Positions 10,728-19,118 of a stretch of DNA of 64,000 bases are shown in pieces. The notes below the pieces were generated by a model. The model did not search any database, was not told where the DNA came from, and worked only from the letters and a program-made list of their open reading frames with translations. The first letter of the stretch is position 1. Each line of letters opens with the position of its first letter. This DNA is from Kaistia adipata DSM 17808 (GTDB lineage Bacteria > Pseudomonadota > Alphaproteobacteria > Rhizobiales > Kaistiaceae). Location of the stretch: assembly GCF_000423225.1 (NCBI RefSeq), contig NZ_KE383991.1:62001-126000 (forward strand), written 5' to 3'. Position numbers and translations under genes: made by a program.

Positions 10728-11785
10728 TCCAGCCGCCGCACGCTCTCGCGTACCACCAGCTCGCAGGGCAGACGCACCTTCGAGGTCGGCACCGCCTCGT
10801 TGCGGGCCGCCATACGGCGCAGCAGGTCGGCCGCCGCCAGCCGGCCCATCTCGGTGCGCGGCTGCCGCATCGTCGTCAGCGCCGGATCGTAGTGGATGGC
10901 GTAGTCAGTGTCGTCGAAGCCGATGACCGAGACATCCGAGGGGATGCCGACCCCCTGGTTCTTCAGCGCGCGCATGAAGCCGAGCGCGATTTCGTCGGCC
11001 GCCGCGAACACCGCCGTGGGCCGCTCGGAAAGCTTGAAGAACTGCGCCGCCGCCCGGTCGCCCGAGGCGAAGTCGAAATTGGTGGCGCCGCGCCAGATCA
11101 GCGCCTCATCGACAGGCAGCCCCGCCTCGACCAGCGCATCGCAATAGCCACCAAGGCGCTCCTGGGCCTCGAGCCCGCCCTCCGCGCCGGGGATGTGGGC
11201 GATGCGCCGGTGTCCCTGGCTGATCAGATAGCGGACGGCCGCCGCCGAGGCCTGGCGGTTGTCGACGTCGAAGACCGAGACATGCTCGTTGCCGGGAATC
11301 TCGGAGAACATCAGCGATTTCGGCACCGTGTCCGGGACGGAGGCGAACTCCTCGTCGCGCGGCACGTTGCCCGTGACGACGAGCACGCCGTCCACCTGGC
11401 CCGCGCGAATGACCCGCGCGTAGTGCGTCTCGCGTCGGCGGCTCTGCCGGGTATAGCCGATCAGCACGCCGTAGCCGGCCTCGGTGAACACCTCCTCCAG
11501 CGCGTTCAGGACGGGCGTAAAGAAGGAATTGCCGATGCCCGGCAGCAGCACCAGCACCATCTTGGTCGATTTCGCGCGTAGCGAGCGCGCCGCGGCGTTC
11601 GGCGTGTAGCCGGTCTCGCGGATGGCCGAGAAAACCGCCTCGCGGGTCGCCGCCGCGACGCGATCCGGCATCGCGAGCGCCCGGCTCACCGTGGCGGTCG
11701 AAACCCCCGCCATGCGCGCCACGTCCTGGATCGTGACGGTTCGCGCATGGCCTTCGGCGGCCTCGATATCTGATGAATCCGCCAT
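10724..11785 (-). CDS. LacI family transcriptional regulator
   Basis: A 353-residue repressor. The N-terminal helix-turn-helix and hinge (TVTIQDVARMAGVSTATVSRALAMPDRV, then AARSLRAKSTKMV) precede a periplasmic-binding-protein-like effector domain (VLVLLPGIGNSFFTPVLNALEEVF, VSVIGFDDTDYAIHYDPALTTMRQP). Start ATG 11785 has AAGGGCGG upstream. The gene is divergent from the carbohydrate ABC operon, with a typical LacI-family palindrome between them. It very likely represses that operon in the absence of its sugar. Confidence 0.94.
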
Positions 11786-11833
11786 TCCGCCCTTGCCCGA
11801 CCTTTTTCTTTCGCACTGCAAAATAAGATTGCG

Positions 11834-11878
11834 TTGACAGCCGCAGCAAGGAGTATACGCTGGATGTAATCGATTACA
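11834..11878 (+). promoter_or_regulatory. promoter and LacI-type operator of the carbohydrate operon
   Basis: A perfect 14-bp palindrome TGTAATCGATTACA lies at 11865-11878, with the central CG typical of LacI-family operators. A consensus-like -35 TTGACA lies at 11834-11839. TATACG at 11854-11859 could serve as -10, but the 14-base spacing is short, so the exact promoter is uncertain. The operator would sit at or just after the transcription start, suited to repression. Confidence 0.8.
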
Positions 11879-11964
11879 ACAATACGGACGGCTCAAGTCC
11901 GACGGATCGAGCCAACGTTCGTTGAGCAGACGCCTCGACGAGGCGTCGCATGTGGGAGGAAGAC

Positions 11965-13209
11965 ATGAAGCGTGTAGCGCGGGCGCTCCTGGGCGCCGTG
12001 GCGATGGTCGGACTGGCCGTGGGCGTCGCCCAGGCCGATCCGCAGAAGGCCGAGGTGTTTCACTGGTGGACCTCCGGTGGCGAAGCCGCCGCCGTGCAGG
12101 AATTCGCCAAGGCGTTCGACGCCGCCGGCGGCCAGTGGGTCGACACCGCCATCGGCGGCTCGGGCAGCACCGCCCGCCCGATCGGCATCAACCGCATCAT
12201 CGGTGGCGATCCGCCGGCCGCGATGCAGTTCAACACGGGCAAGCAGATCGACGAGCTCGTCGCCCAGGGCCTGATCCGCAACCTCGACGACATCGCCGAG
12301 AAGGAAGGCTGGAAGGCCGCCCTGCCGCCGGCGTTCTACGACGCGGTGACCCGCGACGGCCACGTGATCGCCGTGCCGATCAACAATCACGGCCAGAACT
12401 GGGTCTGGTACAACAAGGCCGTCCTCGACAAGGCCGGCGTCGCCGAGCCGACCACCTGGGACGAGTTCTTCGCCGCGGGCGACAAGCTGAAGGCAGCCGG
12501 CATCATCCCGGTCGCGGTCGGCGGCCAGCCCTGGCAGCTCAACCTGATGCTGAACGCCATCCTGCTCAGCGAGGGCGGCAAGGATCTCTACCTCAAGGTC
12601 TACAGGGATCTCGACCCGGAGGCGGTCAAGTCGCCGGAGTTCAAGAAGGTCGCCGAGATCTTCGGCAAGATCCGTGACTACTCCGATCCGGGCAATCCGA
12701 ACCGCGACTGGAACGTCGCCACTGGCATGGTCATCTCGGGCAAGGCCGGCTTCCAGTTCATGGGCGACTGGGCCAAGGGCGAGTTCGTGCTGGCCAACCA
12801 GGTCGCCGGCAAGGACTTCGGCTGCATCCTCGGGCCGGGCCAGAAGAACTTCATCATGGGCGGCGACGTCTTCATCTTCCCGAAGCTGAAGGATGAAGCC
12901 GGCACCAAGGCGCAGGACCTCCTCGCCACGGTGATGATGTCGAAGGACGCGCAGGTCGCGTTCAACGCCAAGAAGGGCTCGGTTCCGGTCCGTCTCGACG
13001 TTGACAACTCCGCGCTCGACGCCTGCGCCAAGATCGGCGTGGAAGTCCTGCAGGATCCCGACAAGCAGATCCCGGCCGCCGACATCCTGGCTTCGGCCGA
13101 CGTCGTGCAGAGCCTGACGGACGTCGTGGCCGAATACTGGGCCAATCCGTCGATGTCGGCCGACGACTTCGTCGCGAAGTGGAACACGGCCGTCGAGCAG
13201 GCGAAGTAA
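11965..13209 (+). CDS. carbohydrate ABC transporter substrate-binding protein
   Basis: A 414-residue periplasmic binding protein of the extracellular solute-binding family 1 (MalE-like, CUT1). The signal peptide covers about residues 1-23 (ALLGAVAMVGLAVGVAQA). The mature part starts near DPQKAEVFHWWTSGGEAAAV, a motif common in glucose/mannose- and oligosaccharide-binding proteins of rhizobia. ATG 11965 follows GGGAGGAAGAC. First gene of a six-gene operon behind the LacI operator. The sugar cannot be deduced with confidence. Confidence 0.92.
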   Translation: MKRVARALLGAVAMVGLAVGVAQADPQKAEVFHWWTSGGEAAAVQEFAKAFDAAGGQWVDTAIGGSGSTARPIGINRIIGGDPPAAMQFNTGKQIDELVAQGLIRNLDDIAEKEGWKAALPPAFYDAVTRDGHVIAVPINNHGQNWVWYNKAVLDKAGVAEPTTWDEFFAAGDKLKAAGIIPVAVGGQPWQLNLMLNAILLSEGGKDLYLKVYRDLDPEAVKSPEFKKVAEIFGKIRDYSDPGNPNRDWNVATGMVISGKAGFQFMGDWAKGEFVLANQVAGKDFGCILGPGQKNFIMGGDVFIFPKLKDEAGTKAQDLLATVMMSKDAQVAFNAKKGSVPVRLDVDNSALDACAKIGVEVLQDPDKQIPAADILASADVVQSLTDVVAEYWANPSMSADDFVAKWNTAVEQAK

Positions 13210-13306
13210 CGCCTCGGACGCATCAAGCCGGCGGCGCGGGTCCCTCGGGCCGCGCCGCCGGACGCGTCATACCCACGTCCAGTCTGAGCCAGAGAGGTCG
13301 GGAAGC

Positions 13307-14197
13307 GTGAAGCCTCGCCGCCGCCAGAACGTCGCCAGTTATGTGGCGCTGATACCCGCCTTCGTCATCGTCGTCTGCGCCTATCTCGGCACCATGCTGT
13401 GGACCGTGCAGATCTCATTCACGGACTCGAAGCTGCTTCCGTCGATGAACTTCATCGGAATCCGGCAGTACGAGCGCCTGTTCACGACGTCGCGCTGGAT
13501 CATCTCGCTGGAGAACATGGTCATCTTCGGGATCGGCCTGATCCTGGTCTGCCTTGTCCTCGGTTTCCTGATGGCGGCAGCGCTCGACCAGAAGATCCGG
13601 TTCGAGAACACGTTCCGTACGATCTTCCTTTACCCCTACGCCATGTCGTTCATCGTCACCGGCCTCGCCTGGCAGTGGATCCTCAATCCGACGCTCGGCG
13701 TGCAGCAATATGTGCGCAATCTCGGCTGGACCGACTTCCGCTTCGACTGGATCATCCAGAACGACCGCGCGATCTATGTCGTCATCATCGCCGGCGTCTG
13801 GCAGGCCTCGGGCCTCGTCATGGCGCTGATGCTGGCTGGCCTCCGCGGCATCGACCAGGAGCTCTGGAAGGCGGCGCGCGTCGACGGCATCCCCGCCTGG
13901 CGCGTCTATCTCAACATCATCGTGCCGATGCTGCGACCGACGATCATCACCTCGGTGGTGCTGCTCTCGCTCGCCGTGGTGCGCGTCTACGACCTCGTCA
14001 TCGCGCTGACCGGCGGCGGTCCCGGCATCTCCTCGGAAGTCCCGGCCAAGTTCATCCTCGACTACCTGTTCGGGCGCTCGAACATCGGCCTCGCCACGGC
14101 GGCCTCGTCGGTGCTGCTGGTCATCGTCCTCGTGATCATCACGCCCTGGCTCTACTACGAATATTTCCGGCCCGAGCGCGCCAAGGGAGGCAAGTGA
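13307..14197 (+). CDS. carbohydrate ABC transporter permease (MalF/UgpA type)
   Basis: A 296-residue inner-membrane permease with six predicted spans. The EAA loop is LWKAARVDGIPAWRVYLNIIVPMLRPT. The GTG start at 13307 is preceded by a GGGAAG. Its stop overlaps the next permease start by one base (TGATG), indicating coupled translation of the heterodimer. Confidence 0.93.
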   Translation: MKPRRRQNVASYVALIPAFVIVVCAYLGTMLWTVQISFTDSKLLPSMNFIGIRQYERLFTTSRWIISLENMVIFGIGLILVCLVLGFLMAAALDQKIRFENTFRTIFLYPYAMSFIVTGLAWQWILNPTLGVQQYVRNLGWTDFRFDWIIQNDRAIYVVIIAGVWQASGLVMALMLAGLRGIDQELWKAARVDGIPAWRVYLNIIVPMLRPTIITSVVLLSLAVVRVYDLVIALTGGGPGISSEVPAKFILDYLFGRSNIGLATAASSVLLVIVLVIITPWLYYEYFRPERAKGGK

Positions 14198-15114
14198 TGC
14201 TGCAGGCGACACCCACTCCCGCTACCGCGGCGGCCATGTCCGGCCCCTCCGGCCCACGTCCGCGTTCGGTCACCGCCGGCCGCGTCGGGCTCTATGCCTT
14301 CCTCTTCTTCGCGGCGCTCTTCTTCCTGCTGCCGATGTACGTGATGATCGTCACCTCGCTGAAGACGATGGGCGAGATCCGCATGGGCAACATCTTCTCG
14401 TTGCCGTCCGAGATGACGATCGAGCCCTGGATCCAGGCCTGGAATTCTGCCTGCACCGGATTGAACTGCAGCGGCATCAAGGTCGGCTTCTGGAACTCGG
14501 TCCGCATCCTGATCCCAAGCGTGATCCTGTCGATCTTCGTCGGCTCGCTCACCGGCTATGCGCTGTCGCTCTGGCGCGTGCGCGGCGCCAACCTGCTCTT
14601 CGCCGTGCTGCTGCTCGGCGCCTTCCTGCCCTATCAGGTGTTCATCTACCCGCTGGTGCGGATCTATTCGACGGTCGGCATCTACGGCACGATGACCGGC
14701 ATCGTCGTCACGCACATCATCTTCGGCCTGCCGCTGATGACGCTCTTGTTCCGCAACTACTATGCGAGCCTGCCGATCGAGCTGTTCAAGGCGGCCCGCG
14801 TCGACGGCGGCGGCTTCTTCCAGATCTTCTTCCGCCTGATGCTGCCGATGTCGACACCGATCGTCATCGTTGCCTGCATCCTGCAGGTAACCGGCATCTG
14901 GAACGACTTCCTGTTCGGCGTGATCTTCGCCGGTCGCGACAACCTGCCGATGACCGTGCAGCTGAACAACATCGTCAATTCGACCCAGGGCGAGAAGCTC
15001 TACAACGTGAACATGGCGGCGACGATCCTGACCGCCCTCGTTCCCCTCGTCGTCTATTTCATATCGGGACGCTGGTTCGTGCGCGGTATCGCCGCCGGCG
15101 CCGTGAAGGGATAA
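14197..15114 (+). CDS. carbohydrate ABC transporter permease (MalG/UgpE type)
   Basis: A 305-residue permease partner of the preceding gene. It has a cytosolic N-terminal tail of about 35 residues, six spans, and the EAA loop LFKAARVDGGGFFQIFFRLMLPMSTP. The periplasmic insertion SACTGLNCSG between spans 1 and 2 contains two cysteines, a feature of this CUT1 subgroup. The ATG at 14197 shares a base with the upstream stop. The long in-frame extension upstream is a shadow of the first permease gene. Confidence 0.93.
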   Translation: MLQATPTPATAAAMSGPSGPRPRSVTAGRVGLYAFLFFAALFFLLPMYVMIVTSLKTMGEIRMGNIFSLPSEMTIEPWIQAWNSACTGLNCSGIKVGFWNSVRILIPSVILSIFVGSLTGYALSLWRVRGANLLFAVLLLGAFLPYQVFIYPLVRIYSTVGIYGTMTGIVVTHIIFGLPLMTLLFRNYYASLPIELFKAARVDGGGFFQIFFRLMLPMSTPIVIVACILQVTGIWNDFLFGVIFAGRDNLPMTVQLNNIVNSTQGEKLYNVNMAATILTALVPLVVYFISGRWFVRGIAAGAVKG

Positions 15115-15117
15115 GCC

Positions 15118-16206
15118 ATGGCCACCGTCTCCATCCGTGACCTTGAAATCGAGTTCGGCAACCTCAAGGTCCTGAAGAACCTCGATCTCGAGATCGAGCA
15201 GGGCGAGTTCATCGTGCTGCTCGGCCCCTCCGGCTGCGGCAAATCCACCCTGCTCAACGCCGTCGCCGGCCTGCTCGACATCTCGGCCGGCCAGATCTGG
15301 ATCGGCGGCAAGAACGTCACCTGGGAGGAGCCGAAGGACCGCGGCATCGGCATGGTGTTCCAGTCCTACGCGCTCTATCCGCGCATGACGGTGACCGGCA
15401 ACCTCTCCTTCGGCCTGAAGATGGCCAAGACGCCGAAGGCCGAGATCGACAAGCGCGTCGCCCGCGCCGCCGAGATCCTGCAGATCCAGCCGCTCCTGAA
15501 CCGCCGCCCAGCCGAGCTCTCCGGCGGCCAGCGCCAGCGCGTCGCGATCGGCCGCGCCTTGGTGCGCGACGTCGACGTCTTCCTGTTCGACGAGCCGCTC
15601 TCCAACCTCGATGCCAAGCTGCGCACGGAGCTGCGCGTCGAGCTGAAGCGCCTGCACCAGGGCCTCGGCTCGACCATGATCTACGTCACGCACGACCAGA
15701 TCGAGGCGCTGACGCTGGCCGACCGCATCGCCGTGATGAATGGCGGCGTGATCCAGCAGCTCGCCTCGCCGAAGGAGATCTATCGCCGGCCGCTCAACCG
15801 TTTCGTCGCCGGCTTCGTCGGCTCGCCCTCGATGAACTTCGTCGACGGCACGCTCGTCGTCGAGGAGGGACGCGCGACGTTCAAGCTCAAGGATGGCCGC
15901 ATCGTCGATCTCGCCGGCTATGAATTCGTCGCGCCGCCCGAGCACGGCCGCCCGGCGACGCTCGGCATTCGTCCCGAGCAGATCGACCTCGAGAAGCGCG
16001 AGCCGAACGCCACCACCATTCCCGTCAACCTGACGCTGGTGGAGCCGATGGGCGCCGACAGCCTCGTCTGGGGCGACGTCGCCGGCACGCAGTTCTCCGT
16101 CCGCATCGACGGCGACGCGCATGTCGACACGCCGTCGGTGGTTGACGCCTGGTTCGAGCCCGCGCAGGCTTCGGTCTTCGATCTGGCGACCGGCGCCAGG
16201 CTCTGA
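15118..16206 (+). CDS. carbohydrate ABC transporter ATP-binding protein (UgpC/MalK type)
   Basis: A 362-residue ATPase. Walker A is GPSGCGKST, the signature is [16 protein letters not shown], Walker B is VFLFDEP, and the H-loop is YVTHDQIEALTLADRI. A C-terminal MOP/OB-fold regulatory domain follows (LGIRPEQIDLEKREPNATTIPVNLTLVEPMGAD). It powers the two permeases encoded directly upstream (3-base gap, AAGGGA ribosome site). It is distinct from the second UgpC-type ATPase at 45867. Confidence 0.94.
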   Translation: MATVSIRDLEIEFGNLKVLKNLDLEIEQGEFIVLLGPSGCGKSTLLNAVAGLLDISAGQIWIGGKNVTWEEPKDRGIGMVFQSYALYPRMTVTGNLSFGLKMAKTPKAEIDKRVARAAEILQIQPLLNRRPAELSGGQRQRVAIGRALVRDVDVFLFDEPLSNLDAKLRTELRVELKRLHQGLGSTMIYVTHDQIEALTLADRIAVMNGGVIQQLASPKEIYRRPLNRFVAGFVGSPSMNFVDGTLVVEEGRATFKLKDGRIVDLAGYEFVAPPEHGRPATLGIRPEQIDLEKREPNATTIPVNLTLVEPMGADSLVWGDVAGTQFSVRIDGDAHVDTPSVVDAWFEPAQASVFDLATGARL

Positions 16207-16277
16207 TCTTTCGCTTTCCTTCCCCTGGGCCCACGGTTTCGGGCCATTCCCGCCGAACCCGCAAGAAAGACATTCGC

Positions 16278-17033
16278 ATGTCGAAGCATAAGATCTCGTT
16301 CCAGCTCTACTCCGCCCGCAACTTCCCGCCGCTGGAAACGATCCTCGAGGGCCTCGCCAAGATCGGCTATGACGCCGTCGAGCCCTATTATCCGCTCTAT
16401 GGCGAGAACCCGGCCGGCTACCGCAAAAAGGTGGATGCCGCCGGCCTCGTCACGCCGACCTTCCATGCGCCGATCGACGGCGTGACCGGCGAGACCAGCC
16501 GCTTCATCGACATCGCCAAGACGATCGGCGCCGAGACGATCGTCATCCCCTATCTCGTTGCCGAGCAGCGCCCGACCGACGTCGACGGCTGGAAGAAGCT
16601 GCATGAGACGATCGCCGTGGCGGCCGAAAAGGCAAAGGCAGCCGGCCTCGGCCTCGGCTACCACAACCACGACTTCGAATATGCGACGCTCGCCGACGGC
16701 TCGCGTCCGATCGACCACATGATCGGCAACGGCGTCTCGGCCGAGCTCGACATCGGCTGGGTCGCCCGCGCCGGCAAGGACGCCGCCGCCGAGATCGACA
16801 AGCTCGCCGGCGACACGATCGCCTTCCACATCAAGGACATCGCGCCGGCCGGCACGACGGAAGAAGACGGCTGGGCCGATGTCGGCCATGGCACGATCGA
16901 CTGGAAGGCGCTGTGGCCGCACATCGCCAAGGCGCCGAAGGCCGGCATCCTTGTCGCCGAGCACGACAATCCGGCCGACTGGAAGCGGTTCGCCGAGCGT
17001 TCCTTCGCCTCCATCAAGGCCCTGGTTTCCTGA
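16278..17033 (+). CDS. sugar phosphate isomerase/epimerase (xylose isomerase-like TIM barrel)
   Basis: A 251-residue AP-endonuclease-2/TIM-barrel protein. Metal-ligand-type motifs are visible: GYHNHDFEY, ELDIGWVARAG, FHIKDIAPAG and VAEHDNP. These are the Glu/Asp/His ligands of inosose-dehydratase- or 3-keto-sugar-acting members. With the following Gfo/Idh/MocA oxidoreductase it probably processes the imported sugar, for example through a 3-keto intermediate as in several rhizobial oxidative sugar pathways. The specific reaction is unassigned. Confidence 0.9.
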   Translation: MSKHKISFQLYSARNFPPLETILEGLAKIGYDAVEPYYPLYGENPAGYRKKVDAAGLVTPTFHAPIDGVTGETSRFIDIAKTIGAETIVIPYLVAEQRPTDVDGWKKLHETIAVAAEKAKAAGLGLGYHNHDFEYATLADGSRPIDHMIGNGVSAELDIGWVARAGKDAAAEIDKLAGDTIAFHIKDIAPAGTTEEDGWADVGHGTIDWKALWPHIAKAPKAGILVAEHDNPADWKRFAERSFASIKALVS

Positions 17034-17047
17034 AAGGCGACCGCTTC

Positions 17048-18187
17048 ATGTCCAAGATCCACCAGATCGGCCTGATCGGCGCCGGTAACATCTCGGAAGC
17101 CTATCTGAAGCTGGCGCCACTCTTCCCCGGCACGAAGATCGTCGCCGTCGCCGACCTCTCGGCCGAGGCGGCCAAGGCCCGCGCCGGCCAGTTCGGCGTC
17201 CGCGCCCTCGGCGTCGATGAGCTGCTTCGGGATTCCGAGATCGACACGGTCATCAACCTGACCATCCCCTCGGCGCATTACGAGGTGTCGAACGCGATCC
17301 TTTCGGCCGGCAAGCACGCCTATTCGGAGAAGCCGTTCGCGCTCTCCGTCGAGGACGGCAAGAAGCTGGTTGCCGAGGCCGACGCGCGCGGGCTGAAGCT
17401 CGGCAGCGCGCCGGACACCTTCCTCGGCGGCGGCGGTCAGACGGCGCGCCGGCTGATCGACGAGGGCAAGATCGGCCGCGTCATCGCCGGCACCATGCAC
17501 GTCATGAGCCGCGGCATGGAGATGTGGCACCCCAATCCCGGCTTCTTCTTCCAGCCGGGCGGCGGTCCGATCCTCGACCTCGGCCCCTACTACATCGCCG
17601 CGCTGGTCAACCTGCTCGGTCCGATCCAGACGGTCACCGCCGTGGCCAGCAAGGGTTTTGAAGACCGCCTCGTCACTGCCGAAGGCCCGCTCAAGGGCAA
17701 GACCGTGCCGGTGGGCACGCCGACGACCATCAACGCGATCCTGAACTTCGCCTCGGGCGCGCAGGTCACGCTCTCGGCCAGCTGGGACATCTGGAAGCAC
17801 GGCCACGTCAATCCGATCGAGCTGTACGGTTCGGACGGCACGATGCTGGTCCCCGACCCGAACTTCTTCGGCGGCAAGATCCGCTATTCGAAGGAAGGCG
17901 GCGACTATATCGAGGTCGACACCTCGGATGCGCCGTTCGGCAAGGCCAACTGGCAGGACGGCAAGCACGCGAACTACCGCATGCTCGGCGTCGCCGACCT
18001 GCTCGACGCGGCGGACAACAACCGCGAGCCGCGCTGCTCGGGCCGCGTCGCCGTGCATGCGCTTGACGCCATGGTGTCGATCCTGCAGGCGGCGGCCGAG
18101 AGCCGGGTGATCACGCTCTCGACCACGACCGAGCGCCCTGCCCCGCTGACGCAGGCGGACGCCGACCGGCTGACCGCCGCTCGCTGA
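17048..18187 (+). CDS. Gfo/Idh/MocA family NAD(P)-dependent oxidoreductase
   Basis: A 379-residue sugar dehydrogenase. The N-terminal Rossmann fold (IGLIGAGNISEAYLKLAPLFPG) and the EKPFALSVEDG motif with the conserved lysine are present. The C-terminal alpha/beta domain contains GGPILDLGPYYIAALVNLLGPI, the DxGxH-like catalytic region with Tyr in place of the usual His. ATG 17048 follows AAAGGCGA. Last gene of the operon, closed by a strong terminator. It likely oxidises the sugar taken up by the adjacent transporter. Confidence 0.92.
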   Translation: MSKIHQIGLIGAGNISEAYLKLAPLFPGTKIVAVADLSAEAAKARAGQFGVRALGVDELLRDSEIDTVINLTIPSAHYEVSNAILSAGKHAYSEKPFALSVEDGKKLVAEADARGLKLGSAPDTFLGGGGQTARRLIDEGKIGRVIAGTMHVMSRGMEMWHPNPGFFFQPGGGPILDLGPYYIAALVNLLGPIQTVTAVASKGFEDRLVTAEGPLKGKTVPVGTPTTINAILNFASGAQVTLSASWDIWKHGHVNPIELYGSDGTMLVPDPNFFGGKIRYSKEGGDYIEVDTSDAPFGKANWQDGKHANYRMLGVADLLDAADNNREPRCSGRVAVHALDAMVSILQAAAESRVITLSTTTERPAPLTQADADRLTAAR

Positions 18188-18210
18188 CCGGCGCCGTCCG
18201 GGCAAAACAG

Positions 18211-18245
18211 AAAGAGGGCCGCGACATCCGCCGCGGCCCTCTTTT
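18211..18245. terminator. bidirectional Rho-independent terminator
   Basis: A 13-bp perfect stem AAAGAGGGCCGCG (18211-18223) pairs with its complement at 18232-18244, ending in CTTTT. It separates the plus-strand sugar operon from the convergent SDR gene. Confidence 0.92.
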
Positions 18246-18276
18246 CATCGCGGATTGAGGATGACGCCGGTCGGAC

Positions 18277-18981
18277 TCAGACGAGCCCGCCATTCGGCTG
18301 CAGAACCTGGCCGGCGACCCACGACGCGTCGTCGGACAGCACGAACGACACCAGCTTCGCCACTTCCTCGGGCGCTCCGATGCGGTTGAAGGGCGACATC
18401 GCGGCGGAGCGCGCCACGGCGGCGGCATCCTTGCCATTGCGGAACAGGTCAGTGTCGACCGGGCCGGGAGCCACCGCGTTGACGCGGACGCCGCGTCCCG
18501 CCAGTTCCTTCTGCAGCGAGCGGAGCAGAGCCTCGACCGCCGCCTTGGTCGCCGTATAGGGGCCGGTGCCGGCAACCGCATGGCGCACGAGCGACGTCGT
18601 CAAGGCGACGACGGCGCCATTGTCGGCGACATGGCGCGCCGCGCCCTGCAGCATGTTGAAGGCGCCGATGATGTTGGTCTCGAACAGCGCCCGCATGTCC
18701 TCGATCGGGAAATCGGCGAGCGGGCGGGCGGGCACGTTGATGCCGGCATTGGCGACGACATAGTCGAGGCGGCCGCCGAAGCGGGCAAGCGCCTCCTCAT
18801 AGGCGGCGGCGACGGAGGCCTGATCCGTGATGTCGGCGCGGATCGCGTGGCCCGGCAGGCCGGTCTCGGCCGACCGCGCATAGGTGAAGGCGGTGTCGAC
18901 GCCCTTGCGGGTCAGTTCGGTGACGATGGCGCGCCCGATGCCGCGCGTGCCGCCGAATACCAGTGCTGTCCGTACCGTCAT
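18277..18981 (-). CDS. SDR family NAD(P)-dependent oxidoreductase
   Basis: A 234-residue classical short-chain dehydrogenase. The cofactor motif GGTRGIG is at the N-terminus (TALVFGGTRGIGRAIV). VANAG appears mid-protein, with catalytic Ser in ALTTSLVRHAV and Tyr/Lys in GPYTATKAAVEALL. PGPVDTDLFR follows. Start ATG 18981 places the fold normally with GGACGG upstream; an ATG four codons earlier is possible. Last gene of the minus-strand catabolic block, separated from the aldehyde dehydrogenase by strong hairpins. Its substrate is unknown. Confidence 0.92.
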   Translation of the reverse strand: MTVRTALVFGGTRGIGRAIVTELTRKGVDTAFTYARSAETGLPGHAIRADITDQASVAAAYEEALARFGGRLDYVVANAGINVPARPLADFPIEDMRALFETNIIGAFNMLQGAARHVADNGAVVALTTSLVRHAVAGTGPYTATKAAVEALLRSLQKELAGRGVRVNAVAPGPVDTDLFRNGKDAAAVARSAAMSPFNRIGAPEEVAKLVSFVLSDDASWVAGQVLQPNGGLV

Positions 18982-19008
18982 GTCGCCGTCCATTCCTTGA
19001 AATAATGC

Positions 19009-19080
19009 GGACGCCGCGCCCTCTGCTCGACGCGGCGTCCGGGGAGCGGCGCCTCGTTTCGAGAAACGCCGCGCCGCTCC
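19009..19080 (-). repeat. two tandem strong hairpins between aldehyde dehydrogenase and SDR genes
   Basis: Hairpin one: GGACGCCGCG (19009-19018) pairs perfectly with CGCGGCGTCC (19031-19040). Hairpin two: positions 19043-19060 pair with 19063-19080 in 16 of 18 positions around a two-base loop. Neither is followed by a T run on either strand. They may act as mRNA stabilisers or attenuating structures. Confidence 0.75.
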
Positions 19081-19100
19081 AACTCATTGTCTGGTTGCGT

Positions 19101-19118
19101 GGTCTTCGCGCGAAGACC
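19101..19118. repeat. 18-bp perfect palindrome abutting the aldehyde dehydrogenase stop
   Basis: GGTCTTCGCGCGAAGACC equals its own reverse complement and begins at the base next to the stop codon of the aldehyde dehydrogenase. It is followed downstream by the two hairpins listed above. It could be a protein-binding site or part of a 3'-end structure. Confidence 0.75.

Noticed and set aside
14155-16122. 655-codon minus-strand open frame opposite the sugar permease and ATPase genes
   Set aside because: It overlaps two clearly assigned genes, with low-complexity Asp/Glu/Arg/His composition typical of an antisense shadow.
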